Shown piece after piece: positions 42,840 through 51,288 of a stretch of 64,000 bases of DNA. The stretch is from assembly GCF_009758015.1 (NCBI RefSeq), contig NZ_WSEL01000002.1, positions 104,811-168,810 on the forward strand, written 5' to 3'. Position 1 is the stretch's first letter. Every line of letters starts with the position of its first letter. A program made the position numbers and the translations under genes. Under the pieces are notes generated by a model. The model did not search any database. It was not told where the DNA came from and worked only from the letters and a program-made list of their open reading frames with translations. The stretch is from Ramlibacter pinisoli. GTDB lineage: Bacteria > Pseudomonadota > Gammaproteobacteria > Burkholderiales > Burkholderiaceae_C.

Positions 42840-44129
42840 TCACTCGCCGTAGAAGGCGAAGTCGGTCTCCGGCCGGCGACCGCTGATCAACTCGGCCAGC
42901 GCCTTGCCGGAACCGGCGCCGTGCGTCCAGCCCAGCGTGCCGTGGCCGGCATTGACCCACAGGCGGGCCAGCGGCGTGCGGCCGATGAAGGGGATGTTGG
43001 TCGGGGTGGCGGGCCGCAGGCCGGTCCACCAGCGCGGCTGCCCGCCCTCGGCCTCGGTGCGGGTGTCGCACACGCCCGGCAGCACCTGCTCGACCCGTTC
43101 GGCCAGCATGCGGCAGCGGGCCCGCGCGGTGGCGGTGGTCAGCGAGGTGTCGTAGCCGGCCAGCTCGATCGTGCCGGCCACCCGCAGCTCGTCGCCCAGG
43201 CGCGTCAGGGCGCACTTGACCTCGTCGTCGATGGTGCTGACCGAAGGCGCCGCCTCCGGCCGCAGCAGCGGGAAGGTGGCGCTGTAGCCCTTGCCGGGAT
43301 AGATCGGCAGGTCGACGCCGACGTCGCGCAGCAGCGGGGCCGACCAGGACCCGCAGGCCACCACGGTGGCGTCGGCCGCCAGCCGCACGTGGCCGCCGGT
43401 GGCCAGCTCGCGCAGGTGGACGGCGGCGACGCCGCCGCCGGCGCGTTCCAGCCGTGTGACGGCGTGGCCGTACAGGAAGGCGGCACCGCGGCCGGCGCAG
43501 TGCGCCGCCAGGCCCTCGGTGAACAGGCGGGCATCGCCGCTCTCGTCGCTGGCCGTGTAGGTGCCGCCGACGATGCGGTGGCCGAAGGCCTGCAGGGCCG
43601 GCTCGATGGCCAGCAGCTCCTCGCGCGTGACCACCCGCCGCTCGACGCCGAAGCGGCGCATCAGGTCCGCGGCCTGCGCGCCGGCCTGCAGCGCCGCCGG
43701 GTCGGTGAAGAAGTGGGCGATGCCGCGTTCCAGGCGCTGGTAGGAGATGCCGGTGGCACGCACCACGTCCTTCAGCGCCGCGTGGCTGTATGCGCCCAGC
43801 GCCACCAGCTGGCGCACGTTGCGCTCGAACGCGCGGTCGCTGCACTGGGCCAGGAACTTCAGGCCCCAGCGCCACTGCTGCCAGTCCAGCTGGGGCCGGA
43901 ACAGCAGCGGCGCGTCGTTGCGCAGCATCCAGCGCAGCAGCTTGACCGGGGTCTGGCGGCTGGCCCAGGGCTCGCAGTAGCTGACCGAGATCTGGCCGGC
44001 GTTGGCATAGCTGGTTTCGCGCGCCGCGGCCGGCTGGCGATCGACCACCGTGACCGCGTGGCCGCGCTCCAGCAGGTGCCAGGCGGTGCTGACGCCGATG
44101 ATGCCGGCGCCCAGGACAAGAACGTGCAT
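42840..44129 (-). CDS. dadA: D-amino acid dehydrogenase
   Basis: A 429-residue FAD protein, the length of E. coli DadA (432). It starts with the dinucleotide fold MHVLVLGAGIIGVSTAWHLL and has the family stretches SYANAGQISVSYCEPWA, YPGKGYSATFPL and, at the C terminus, LWVNAGHGTLGWTHGAGSGK. It oxidises D-amino acids to 2-oxo acids and passes electrons to the respiratory chain. The start was placed at the fold's first methionine; the ribosome site is weak. It diverges from a TetR gene and converges on the molybdenum-subunit gene. Confidence 0.92.
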   Translation of the reverse strand: MHVLVLGAGIIGVSTAWHLLERGHAVTVVDRQPAAARETSYANAGQISVSYCEPWASRQTPVKLLRWMLRNDAPLLFRPQLDWQQWRWGLKFLAQCSDRAFERNVRQLVALGAYSHAALKDVVRATGISYQRLERGIAHFFTDPAALQAGAQAADLMRRFGVERRVVTREELLAIEPALQAFGHRIVGGTYTASDESGDARLFTEGLAAHCAGRGAAFLYGHAVTRLERAGGGVAAVHLRELATGGHVRLAADATVVACGSWSAPLLRDVGVDLPIYPGKGYSATFPLLRPEAAPSVSTIDDEVKCALTRLGDELRVAGTIELAGYDTSLTTATARARCRMLAERVEQVLPGVCDTRTEAEGGQPRWWTGLRPATPTNIPFIGRTPLARLWVNAGHGTLGWTHGAGSGKALAELISGRRPETDFAFYGE

Positions 44130-44170
44130 GGCCACAGTGTCCGGCATGCGGGCTGGCTCAGGCATTCGCT

Positions 44171-44183
44171 CACATCCGATGTG
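44171..44183. promoter_or_regulatory. small inverted repeat between dadA and TetR gene
   Basis: CACAT-CCG-ATGTG, a perfect 5-bp-arm inverted repeat in the 89-bp divergent region. A TAAAAT -10-like element (44207-44212) lies only 7 bp before the TetR ATG, suggesting a leaderless message. A TetR operator is possible. Confidence 0.4.
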
Positions 44184-44218
44184 CACGCCATGTTACGGAT
44201 CAGCATTAAAATCGGGCC

Positions 44219-44830
44219 ATGAACCACCTCGCCCGGCCCTCGTTCAAGGAACAGATGCTGGCCGCGCGCGAAGAGGCGATCATCCAGAGCGTCAACCGCC
44301 TGCTGGCCGAGAAAGGCTTCGACGCCATGACGGTCGACGAGGTCGCTTCGGCGGTGGGCATCGCCAAGGCCAGCCTCTACAAGCATTTCCCCAGCAAGGA
44401 AGACCTGGCGGCCGCCGCCATGGTGCGCGTCATGCGGCGGGCCCAGCAGTTCCTGCAGGACATCGAGGCCGGGCTGTCGGTGTGCGACAAGCTCAAGGCG
44501 GTGGTGCGCTGGACCCTGCAGGTCCAGCTGGCCGGCCAGATGCCCGCGTTGCCGAGCCAGAACTCCAGCCTGCGCGTCGCCCTGCTGGGCAACCCCGACT
44601 ACCTGGCGGCCCTGACCGCCATCAGCGGCGTGCTGGGCGCCTGGATCGAGGCCGGCCAGCGCGACGGCACGCTCGACCCCCGGTTGCCGGCGGTGGGCCT
44701 GCTGTACACGCTGTACGCGCGCGCCTGCGATCCGGTGGTCGACTTCCTGCGCGCCGGCGGCCAGCACAGCGACGAGCAGATCATCGACCTGGTGCTCAGC
44801 ACCTGCTTCGACGGCCTCTGCGCCCGCTAG
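44219..44830 (+). CDS. TetR-family transcriptional regulator
   Basis: A 203-residue regulator. The helix-turn-helix is at about 20-65 (IIQSVNRLLAEKGFDAMTVDE, then VASAVGIAKASLYKHFPSKEDL, read as contiguous motif), followed by a helical ligand domain. It diverges from dadA and may control it. The likely promoter -10 TAAAAT ends six bases before the ATG, so translation may be leaderless. Its end overlaps the convergent phosphoesterase gene by 4 bp. The inducer is unknown. Confidence 0.9.
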   Translation: MNHLARPSFKEQMLAAREEAIIQSVNRLLAEKGFDAMTVDEVASAVGIAKASLYKHFPSKEDLAAAAMVRVMRRAQQFLQDIEAGLSVCDKLKAVVRWTLQVQLAGQMPALPSQNSSLRVALLGNPDYLAALTAISGVLGAWIEAGQRDGTLDPRLPAVGLLYTLYARACDPVVDFLRAGGQHSDEQIIDLVLSTCFDGLCAR

Positions 44831-45630
44831 ACCTGCAGCACCAGGTGCGGCAGGAAGGCGTCCTGCTCGCCCTTGCGCGCATAGCCGAGCGGGTTGGCCA
44901 CCACCCGGCAATCCCCGACCCGGTAGTCCTGCGGACAGTGCAGGTGGCCGTGCAGCCACAGCTGCGCGCAGGGCAGTAGCTCGTCCAGTCCATTGCAGAA
45001 CCCGGCCGTGCCCGGCGTCAGGCCGTAGCGTGGGTCGGCGCTGCGCAGGCTGGGCGCAAAGTGAGTGATCACCACCGTGGGCCCGGCATGCGGCTGCGCC
45101 AGCGCCGCGCGCAGCCAGGCCTGGCTCTCCAGCCCCAGCTCGCGCCAGCCCTCGGCCAGCAGCGGGGCGCCGCGCCGCATCGCCTTGGTCTTGGGCAGGT
45201 AGAACTCGGCGGCGCGGAACGCCTTGTGGCGCTGCCGCAGCGCGCGCGTGGTATCGGGCTCCTGGACGGCCAGGGCGTCGAAGTCGGTCCACAGGGTGGC
45301 GCCGACGAATCGCACCCCGTCCAGGACCAGCACCTCGCGCTCCAGCCAGGTGATGCCCAGCCGCTCGCAGGTGGCGCGCAGGCGCGCGTGGGTTGCGTCG
45401 AAGTCGAGGTTGTCGTACTCGTGGTTGCCGGGCACGTACAGCACCGGGACCGGCCAGCCGTGCCGCGGCGAGAAGCGCTGCAGGCCGAAGTCGTCGTCGG
45501 TCAGCAGGCTGCCGGGCTGGTAGGAGCCGACGTCGCCGGCCAGCACCAGCAGGTCGGCGCCGGGGGCCGGCGTGGGGCGCACCTCCGGCTGGGTCTCGAG
45601 ATGGAGGTCGGACAGCAGCTGCAGCTTCAC
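44827..45630 (-). CDS. metallophosphoesterase
   Basis: A 267-residue calcineurin-like phosphoesterase. The metal motifs are all present: LSDLHLE (residues 6-12), LAGDVGS, PGNHEYDN, VITHFAPS and LHGHLH. The family includes phosphodiesterases and phosphatases of very different substrates, and this one cannot be assigned. It lacks a signal peptide, so it is probably cytosolic. Transcribed alone. Confidence 0.9.
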   Translation of the reverse strand: MKLQLLSDLHLETQPEVRPTPAPGADLLVLAGDVGSYQPGSLLTDDDFGLQRFSPRHGWPVPVLYVPGNHEYDNLDFDATHARLRATCERLGITWLEREVLVLDGVRFVGATLWTDFDALAVQEPDTTRALRQRHKAFRAAEFYLPKTKAMRRGAPLLAEGWRELGLESQAWLRAALAQPHAGPTVVITHFAPSLRSADPRYGLTPGTAGFCNGLDELLPCAQLWLHGHLHCPQDYRVGDCRVVANPLGYARKGEQDAFLPHLVLQV

Positions 45631-45788
45631 CGGCCCGATTGTCAGGCCGCGCGCCGGCCGGCGGGGCTAGGGGCGGAGGCGGGAGCCGGCTGGGCTTGGA
45701 CTTGGCCAGACCCGGGCGGATGTGGCAGACCGGCAGCCGCCATGCCGAGTCGGCATGGAGAAAAACAATGGCTGAGATTGCAGATATG

Positions 45789-45798
45789 GGGTTAACCC
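45789..45798. promoter_or_regulatory. palindrome GGGTTAACCC, shared motif copy 1
   Basis: A perfect 10-bp palindrome 43 bp upstream of a small ORF. A close relative, AGGGTCAACCCT, occurs upstream of the membrane-protein gene at 48168. It could be an operator or part of a promoter; the regulator is unknown. Confidence 0.4.
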
Positions 45799-45840
45799 TT
45801 AGTGTTCTGTCATCGCACAACGCACCCTCGGGCGCCCACC

Positions 45841-46014
45841 ATGACCACCACGTTCCTTGCCCTGCTCACCCAGCTGCTCGCGCCCCCGGCCGAGCCGGGC
45901 GCCGACCCGGCCCGCCAGCTGCTGGAGCGCGCCGGCGCCCGCGCCGGCCACAGCCCGCGGCAGGCGCTGGAATTGCGCCAGGCCGCCCAGGCCTGGCTGC
46001 GCGTCGTCCGCTGA
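45841..46014 (+). CDS. small hypothetical protein, 57 aa
   Basis: A 57-codon frame starting MTTTFLALLTQLLAPPAEPG and ending QALELRQAAQAWLRVVR; the second half is a likely amphipathic helix. There is no clear ribosome site, but a palindromic promoter-like element (45789-45798) lies upstream. The frame continues 13 codons further upstream to a TTG-type start. It converges on the Bug gene with 9 bp between stops. No family recognised. Confidence 0.45.
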   Translation: MTTTFLALLTQLLAPPAEPGADPARQLLERAGARAGHSPRQALELRQAAQAWLRVVR

Positions 46015-46023
46015 CGCGCCCGC

Positions 46024-47007
46024 TCAGAGCTTGACGCCGGCGCCCTTGACGGTGGGCGCCAGCTGGGCGACCTGCTCCTTGACGAAGCCGGCGAACGCCG
46101 CCGGGCTGACCGGCGAGGTGGCGATGCCCAGGTCCAGCATCTTCTTCTTGACCTCCGGCAACGCCAGGATCTCGTTGCAGGCGGTGTTCAGGCGCGTCAC
46201 CACCTCGGCCGGCAGCCGGGGCGGCCCCGACAGGCCGAAGAAGTTGTCCAGCACCAGCTTGCGGTGGCCGGCCTCGACCACGCTGGGCACCTCGGGCACC
46301 AGCGGCGAGCGGTTGGCCGAGGTCACGGCCAGCGGCACCAGCTGGCCGCTCTTGAAGTAGGGCACGAAGGCGGTGAGCACGTCGATGCCGACCGGGATCT
46401 GTCCGCTGATGAGGTCGGTGGTCATGGGGGCACCGCCGCGGTAGGGCACGTGGACCATGTTCACGCCCAGCGTGGCCTTCATCAGTTCGCCGTAGACATG
46501 GCCGATCGAGGCCGGGCCGCCGGAGCCGAAGTCGAGCCGGCCGGCCTTCTTCGCCATCGCTTCCAGGTCGGCCAGGGTCTTCAGGCCGGACTTGGGGTTG
46601 GCCATCACCACGCAGGGCGCATTGCCGATCAGGGCGATGTGGGTGAACCCCTCGACCGGGTCATAGGGCTGCTTGTCCAGTGCGAACGGGCCGATCGAGA
46701 TCGGGGTCGAGTTGGACAGCATCAGCGTGTAGCCGTCGGCCGGGGCCGCGGTCACCGCCAGCCCGCCCACGCTGCCGCCGGCGCCGGGCCGGTTGTCGAC
46801 CACCACCGCCTGGCCAAGCCTGGTGGTGAGCTGCTCGGCCATGACGCGGGCGACGATGTCGCTGGCGCCGCCGGCCGGGAAGGTGACGACGATCTTGATC
46901 GGCTTGTCCGGCCAGGCGGCCAGCGAGGGCAGGGCGACGGCGGCGGCGCCGGCAGCGGCTGTGCGCAGGAAGGACCGGCGACTGGCCGGCAGGGACAAGC
47001 GGTTCAT
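46024..47007 (-). CDS. Bug/TctC-family binding protein
   Basis: A 327-residue periplasmic binding protein with a Tat-type signal (ASRRSFLRTAAAGAAAVA). Bug motifs are IKIVVTFPAGGASDIVAR, DNRPGAGGSVGGLAV and FGSGGPASIGHVYGELM. AGGAGA precedes the start. It is followed (upstream in the chromosome sense, 72 bp) by a LysR gene transcribed in the same direction, so the LysR gene comes first and the two may be co-transcribed. The ligand is unknown. Confidence 0.91.
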   Translation of the reverse strand: MNRLSLPASRRSFLRTAAAGAAAVALPSLAAWPDKPIKIVVTFPAGGASDIVARVMAEQLTTRLGQAVVVDNRPGAGGSVGGLAVTAAPADGYTLMLSNSTPISIGPFALDKQPYDPVEGFTHIALIGNAPCVVMANPKSGLKTLADLEAMAKKAGRLDFGSGGPASIGHVYGELMKATLGVNMVHVPYRGGAPMTTDLISGQIPVGIDVLTAFVPYFKSGQLVPLAVTSANRSPLVPEVPSVVEAGHRKLVLDNFFGLSGPPRLPAEVVTRLNTACNEILALPEVKKKMLDLGIATSPVSPAAFAGFVKEQVAQLAPTVKGAGVKL

Positions 47008-47079
47008 GGGGGCATCTCCTGGAAGCGCGAGGGGCAGCATCGCGCGCAAGCCGGGTCGACGCAAGCCCTGTGCCACCTG

Positions 47080-48042
47080 CTAGTCGCTGTGGCCGCTCTG
47101 GAACGCCTGCCGGGCCGCTGCCATCACCGCCAGCCGCAACCAGGCGTGCTCGCTGCGCTGGGCCTGGCGCAGGTGCCAGAGTGAATCGACGTGCACCGGC
47201 GGCACCTCCAGCGGCAGCTCGCGCAGCACCAGCTCCTCGGCCATGCCGGTCACGGGGACGAAGTGGCGGGGCAGCACCGTCAGCAGGTCGGAGCTGGACA
47301 CGACCCGGCCGGCGGTGAAGAACTGGTTGACCGTCAGCACGATCCGGCGCTTGCGGCCGAGCGAGGCCAGCGCCTCGTCGGTGAAGCCGTACGGGCGGCC
47401 CGAGAAGCTCACCAGCAGGTGGTGGGCGGCGCAGAACCGGTCTAGCGTGAGCGGGCCCTGCGCCAGCGGGTTGCCGCGCCGCATCACGCAGACGTAGTGG
47501 CCGTCGTACAGCCGCTGGTGGTCGAACGGCGCCTTGCCGCCGGCCTGCGACTGCGCCGTCAGGTCGGCCAGCACCGCCGGGAAGAAGCCGACCGCCAGGT
47601 CGATCGCGCCCTCGTCCAGGATCGGGCGCGGGTCGCGCGTGGTCAGCGGCAGCACCCGCATCGAGATGCCGGGGGCGTCGCGCTCCAGGATGCCGACCAG
47701 CCCCGGCATCAGCGCCGCCGCCGTGGCGTCGGCCATGGCCAGGACGAAGGTGTTGGTGGCCTCCGAGGCGATGAACTGGCCGGGCGACAGTGCGCCCTCC
47801 AGCTGGCGCAGGGCGTCCGCGATCGACGGCCACAGCGCCAGCGCGCGCGGCGTCGGCTCGACCCCGTAGCCGCTGCGGGCGACCAGCTTGTCGCCCAGCG
47901 CCTCGCGCAGGCGGTTCAGCGCATTGCTGACGGCCGGCTGGGTCATCGACAGGTTGCGGGCGGCGCGGGTCAGGTTGCGCTCGGCCATGACCTGGTCGAA
48001 CACCCGCAGCAGGTTCAGGTCGAGGGTGCGGAAATTGGGCAC
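47080..48042 (-). CDS. LysR-family transcriptional regulator (NodD-like)
   Basis: A 320-residue LysR regulator: N-terminal winged helix (LDLNLLRVFDQVMAERNLTR and TQPAVSNALNRLREALGDKL) and a C-terminal effector-binding domain of the NodD/NahR/LeuO subgroup. It diverges from the small membrane-protein genes at 48168 with about 125 bp between, and precedes a Bug gene on the same strand. It may regulate the Bug gene. The effector is unknown. Confidence 0.91.
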   Translation of the reverse strand: MPNFRTLDLNLLRVFDQVMAERNLTRAARNLSMTQPAVSNALNRLREALGDKLVARSGYGVEPTPRALALWPSIADALRQLEGALSPGQFIASEATNTFVLAMADATAAALMPGLVGILERDAPGISMRVLPLTTRDPRPILDEGAIDLAVGFFPAVLADLTAQSQAGGKAPFDHQRLYDGHYVCVMRRGNPLAQGPLTLDRFCAAHHLLVSFSGRPYGFTDEALASLGRKRRIVLTVNQFFTAGRVVSSSDLLTVLPRHFVPVTGMAEELVLRELPLEVPPVHVDSLWHLRQAQRSEHAWLRLAVMAAARQAFQSGHSD

Positions 48043-48102
48043 AACGGGAAGATATCAGACTTCTGAATGGTTCGTATCATGAACATCAATTTGCAAAATA
48101 TC

Positions 48103-48114
48103 AGGGTCAACCCT
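48103..48114. promoter_or_regulatory. palindrome AGGGTCAACCCT, shared motif copy 2
   Basis: A near-perfect 12-bp palindrome 54 bp before the 48168 gene, in the divergent region shared with the LysR gene. It matches the element at 45789 (GGGTTAACCC followed by TTA in one case and TAA in the other). Confidence 0.4.
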
Positions 48115-48167
48115 AATCTATCGACCATGCACCAGCCATCCCGGCAGTGCGAAGGAGAGGAAAAAAC

Positions 48168-48611
48168 ATGACCACTGCATTTGCCCACGTTGAATACCCC
48201 GCCGTGCACCAGGGCGTGGCCCGTGCCGAGCGTGCCGCCGACATCCTGCGCGAGTTCGCCAGCGGCTTTGAAGGCGCCCGCGGCGCCGCGACGCTGCTGC
48301 TGGCGGCCGTCGTCGCCGCCCTGCTGGTGGTGGCCAACCAGCTGGTCGACACCTGGACCGAGGGCCACCTGCTGGCCGCCTGGGTGGTGATGTGGACGAT
48401 CGCGTTCGCCGCCCTGGCGCTGCTGGCCACGCCGGCGCGCCGTGCCACCCGGAGCCTGCGCGACTGGCTGCGCGGACTGGGCGCCGCCCGCCGCGAAGCC
48501 GCCGCCGACCGCAAGCTGTGGGACGTGGCGCTGACCGACGCCCGCGTCATGGCCGACATCAGCCGCGCCATGAGCGCCGACGGTAGCCGCGACGTCCGCG
48601 CCTACTACTGA
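48168..48611 (+). CDS. two-helix membrane protein of unknown function
   Basis: A 147-residue protein with an N-terminal soluble part (1-38), two adjacent membrane segments (about 40-60 and 69-90) and a basic, helical cytoplasmic tail (RRATRSLRDWLRGLG onward). A strong AAGGAGAGG ribosome site precedes the ATG. The two-helix layout resembles phage-holin-like or stress-induced small membrane proteins, but no family is claimed. A small 49-aa gene follows 15 bp later, then a strong terminator. Confidence 0.75.
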   Translation: MTTAFAHVEYPAVHQGVARAERAADILREFASGFEGARGAATLLLAAVVAALLVVANQLVDTWTEGHLLAAWVVMWTIAFAALALLATPARRATRSLRDWLRGLGAARREAAADRKLWDVALTDARVMADISRAMSADGSRDVRAYY

Positions 48612-48626
48612 GCCGGGGAGGCAGCG

Positions 48627-48776
48627 ATGGTCCTCGTGAACCTGCTGCGCCAGGCCTGGCTCGGATTGCTGGCCAGCCTGCCGGCCCGCGTCCTGGGTCG
48701 CCTGGACGGCTGGGCCCGGCACCAGGCCGAACGCCGGGCCGAGCGGCGCCTGCGGTCGCTGCAACCGCGCGGCTGA
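48627..48776 (+). CDS. small basic protein, 49 aa
   Basis: A 49-codon frame with a GGGAGG ribosome site seven bases before the ATG. The product begins with an amphipathic helix (MVLVNLLRQAWLGLLASLPA) and ends in an arginine-rich tail (ERRAERRLRSLQPRG). It follows the two-helix membrane protein by 15 bp and precedes a terminator, so the two form a compact operon. The Arg-rich helical character recalls DUF1127-like small proteins, without proof. Confidence 0.6.
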   Translation: MVLVNLLRQAWLGLLASLPARVLGRLDGWARHQAERRAERRLRSLQPRG

Positions 48777-48798
48777 CGGGCCCCGCACCCCCCAACGC

Positions 48799-48824
48799 AA
48801 AGGGCCACCCTCGGGTGGCCCTTT
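48799..48824. terminator. bidirectional rho-independent-type terminator
   Basis: An 11-bp perfect stem AAAGGGCCACC / GGTGGCCCTTT with a CTCG loop, between the 49-aa gene and the convergent pckG gene. A- and T-tracts flank the stem so it could serve both directions. Confidence 0.85.
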
Positions 48825-48842
48825 GTCATGGCGCGGCGCGCC

Positions 48843-50696
48843 TCAGGCGGCCAGGCGCTTCTCGATCTGCGCCTTGGTGGCGTCCAGCTCGCGCGGCAGG
48901 TGGTACTGCAGCTGCTGGAACAGCTCGGCGTGCAGCTGCAACTCCTTCTGCCAGGCGGCCTTGTCGATGCTGGTGACGGCCTGGAACTGCTCGCGCGAGA
49001 ACTCCAGGCCGGTCCAGTTCAGGTCCTCGTAGGCCGGGGTCACGCCCACGATGTGGTCGGTGCCCGAGGCCTTGCCCTCGATGCGGTCGATCATCCACTT
49101 GAGCACGCGCATGTTCTCGCCGTAGCCGGGCCAGACGAACTTGCCGTCCTCGCCCTTGCGGAACCAGTTGCTGGTGTAGATGCGCGGCAGGGTGGCGCCC
49201 ATCGCCTCGAGCTTCTTGCCGATGTCCAGCCAGTGCTGGAAGTAGTCGGACATGTTGTAGCCGGCGAACGCGATCATGGCGAACGGGTCGCGCCGCACCA
49301 CGCCGACCTGGCCGACGATGGCGGCGGTGGTCTCGGAGCCCATGGTGGCGGCCATGTAGACGCCCTCGACCCAGTTGCGCGCCTCGGTCACCAGCGGCAC
49401 GGTGGTGGAGCGGCGGCCGCCGAAGATGAAGGCGTCGATGGTCACGCCGGCCGGGTCGTCCCAGGACGGGTCGAGCGCCGGGTTGTTGATGGCGGCCACG
49501 GTGAAGCGGGCGTTCGGGTGGGCGGCCTTGGCGCCGGTCTCGCGCGCGATCTGCGGCGTCCAGTCCTTGCCGTTCCAGTCGATCAGGTGCGCCGGCGGGG
49601 TGTCGGTCATGCCTTCCCACCAGACGTCGCCGTCGTCGGTGAGCGCGACGTTGGTGAAGATGACGTTCTTGTCCAGACTGGCCATGCAGTTCGGGTTGGT
49701 CAGCGTGTTGGTGCCGGGGGCGACGCCGAAGTAGCCGGCCTCGGGGTTGATGGCACGCAGGCGGCCGTCCTGCCCGGGCTTGATCCAGGCGATGTCGTCG
49801 CCGATGGTGGTGACCTTCCAGCCCTCGAAGCCCTTGGGCGGGATCAGCATGGCGAAGTTGGTCTTGCCGCAGGCCGACGGGAAGGCGGCGGCCACGTGGT
49901 ACTTCTTGCCCGCCGGGTTGGTCACGCCCAGGATCAGCATGTGCTCGGCCAGCCAGCCCTCGTCACGGCCCATCAGCGAGGCGATGCGCAGGGCGAAGCA
50001 CTTCTTGCCCAGCAGCGCGTTGCCGCCGTAGCCGGAGCCGTACGACCAGATCTCGCGCGTCTCGGGGTAGTGGACGATGTACTTGGTCTTGTTGCAGGGC
50101 CAGGAGACGTCCTTCTGGCCCTGCTGCAGCGGCGCGCCGACGGTGTGGATGCAGGGCACGAACTCGCCGTTGACGCCCAGCACCTCGTACACGGCCTTGC
50201 CCATGCGGGTCATGATCTTCATGTTGACGGCCACGTACGGGCTGTCGGACAGCTCCACGCCGATGTGGGCGATCGGCGAGCCCAGCGGGCCCATGGAGAA
50301 CGGCACCACGTACATGGTGCGGCCGCGCATGCAGCCGTCGAACAGCGGCTGCAGGGTGGCGCGCATCTCGGCCGGGGCGACCCAGTTGTTGGTCGGGCCG
50401 GCGTCTTCCTTCTTCGGCGAGCAGATGAAGGTGCGGTCCTCGACGCGGGCGACGTCGCTCGGGTCGGACCAGGCCAGGAACGAGCCGGGGCGCTTGACCG
50501 GGTCGAGGCGGCGGAAGGTGCCGGCGTCCACCAGCTGCTGGCACAGGCGGTCGTATTCCGCCTCGCTGCCGTCGCACCAGTAGACCGAGTCCGGCTTGCA
50601 CAGGGCGACCATGTCGGCCACCCAGGCGATCAGCTTGGCGTTGCGCACCCAGGCGGGGGCATTGAGGTTCAGGCCCTTCATGGCGGGAGAGTTCAT
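48843..50696 (-). CDS. pckG: phosphoenolpyruvate carboxykinase (GTP)
   Basis: A 617-residue GTP-dependent PEP carboxykinase, converting oxaloacetate and GTP to phosphoenolpyruvate in gluconeogenesis. The kinase P-loop is [13 protein letters not shown] with Lys278 in the middle, the reactive cysteine is Cys276, and [16 protein letters not shown] is the family signature near residue 126. The ATG at 50696 has AGGAG nine bases upstream; a GTG six bases earlier is possible. The leader is unusually long (over 200 nt if the TAGAAT near 50892 is the -10), with a hairpin at 50730-50749. It suits growth on the acids fed by the surrounding catabolic genes. Confidence 0.97.
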   Translation of the reverse strand: MNSPAMKGLNLNAPAWVRNAKLIAWVADMVALCKPDSVYWCDGSEAEYDRLCQQLVDAGTFRRLDPVKRPGSFLAWSDPSDVARVEDRTFICSPKKEDAGPTNNWVAPAEMRATLQPLFDGCMRGRTMYVVPFSMGPLGSPIAHIGVELSDSPYVAVNMKIMTRMGKAVYEVLGVNGEFVPCIHTVGAPLQQGQKDVSWPCNKTKYIVHYPETREIWSYGSGYGGNALLGKKCFALRIASLMGRDEGWLAEHMLILGVTNPAGKKYHVAAAFPSACGKTNFAMLIPPKGFEGWKVTTIGDDIAWIKPGQDGRLRAINPEAGYFGVAPGTNTLTNPNCMASLDKNVIFTNVALTDDGDVWWEGMTDTPPAHLIDWNGKDWTPQIARETGAKAAHPNARFTVAAINNPALDPSWDDPAGVTIDAFIFGGRRSTTVPLVTEARNWVEGVYMAATMGSETTAAIVGQVGVVRRDPFAMIAFAGYNMSDYFQHWLDIGKKLEAMGATLPRIYTSNWFRKGEDGKFVWPGYGENMRVLKWMIDRIEGKASGTDHIVGVTPAYEDLNWTGLEFSREQFQAVTSIDKAAWQKELQLHAELFQQLQYHLPRELDATKAQIEKRLAA

Positions 50697-51012
50697 CGGC
50701 ACAGGCTCCTAAGTTGAATCGTGCGGTGGGCGGGCTCGGGGGAGCCCGCGAACCGGGTTACAGAAAGGAGCTCTGGGGCTGCGGGGCCGAGCGCGCCTTT
50801 TTGAAACCGGGCTTGGCTCAGTCGGCGTGCGGCGCTGGGCGGGCGAAATGGCCGGGCCTCGGGGCGCTCCGCGGGTCGGCTGGAGTGTGTCGATTCTATG
50901 AACCGGGCGCTGCTCTGCACCTCGGACCGACCCCAATTCCATGCAAAACTTGCATGGGGTTATGCGGCCCATCCGAGCAACCTGAAGCCCAGCCGTGGGA
51001 GGCCCAGAAACG
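50697..51012. promoter_or_regulatory. pckG upstream region with leader hairpin and palindrome
   Basis: No gene is evident in this stretch. On the minus strand it holds a TAGAAT -10-like element (50892-50897), a GCGGGCTC/GAGCCCGC 8-bp stem in the leader (50730-50749) and, farther upstream, a perfect inverted repeat CCATGCAA-AAC-TTGCATGG (50939-50957) that could be an activator or repressor site. Confidence 0.45.
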
Positions 51013-51048
51013 GCGAGGCCCGGACGGCTTGCGCCGTCCGGGCCTCGC
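51013..51048. terminator. strong 16-bp hairpin after the small membrane-protein gene
   Basis: A perfect stem GCGAGGCCCGGACGGC / GCCGTCCGGGCCTCGC with a 4-nt loop, 21 bp beyond the stop of the 51070-51222 gene. There is only a short T run on the minus strand. It probably ends that transcript and insulates pckG. Confidence 0.7.
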
Positions 51049-51069
51049 GAAAACGGGGGGATGGCTCGT

Positions 51070-51222
51070 TCAGGCCATGTACACGGCGATGAACGCCAGC
51101 AGGAACATCAGCACGCCACCGACGACCGGCAGCACGAGCGGCATCAGCGGCACGATGGCTTCCACGCCGTCGGGCTGGTAGGGTTCGTCGCCGTGGCTGT
51201 GGTGGGTGTCGGGGCTGGACAT
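51070..51222 (-). CDS. small single-helix membrane protein, 50 aa
   Basis: A 50-residue protein: a His/Asp-rich N-terminal third (MSSPDTHHSHGDEPYQPDG) and a C-terminal membrane helix (VLPVVGGVLMFLLAFIAVYM). GAGGAAG lies just before the ATG. The layout resembles small accessory subunits of respiratory complexes, but no family is claimed. It has its own strong terminator hairpin, so it is an independent transcript. Confidence 0.72.
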   Translation of the reverse strand: MSSPDTHHSHGDEPYQPDGVEAIVPLMPLVLPVVGGVLMFLLAFIAVYMA

Positions 51223-51288
51223 GGCTTCCTCTGGTCGGTGGATACGGGTCGGTGGCCGCAATTTTAGCGGCCCGCCGCGACCCGGCCT

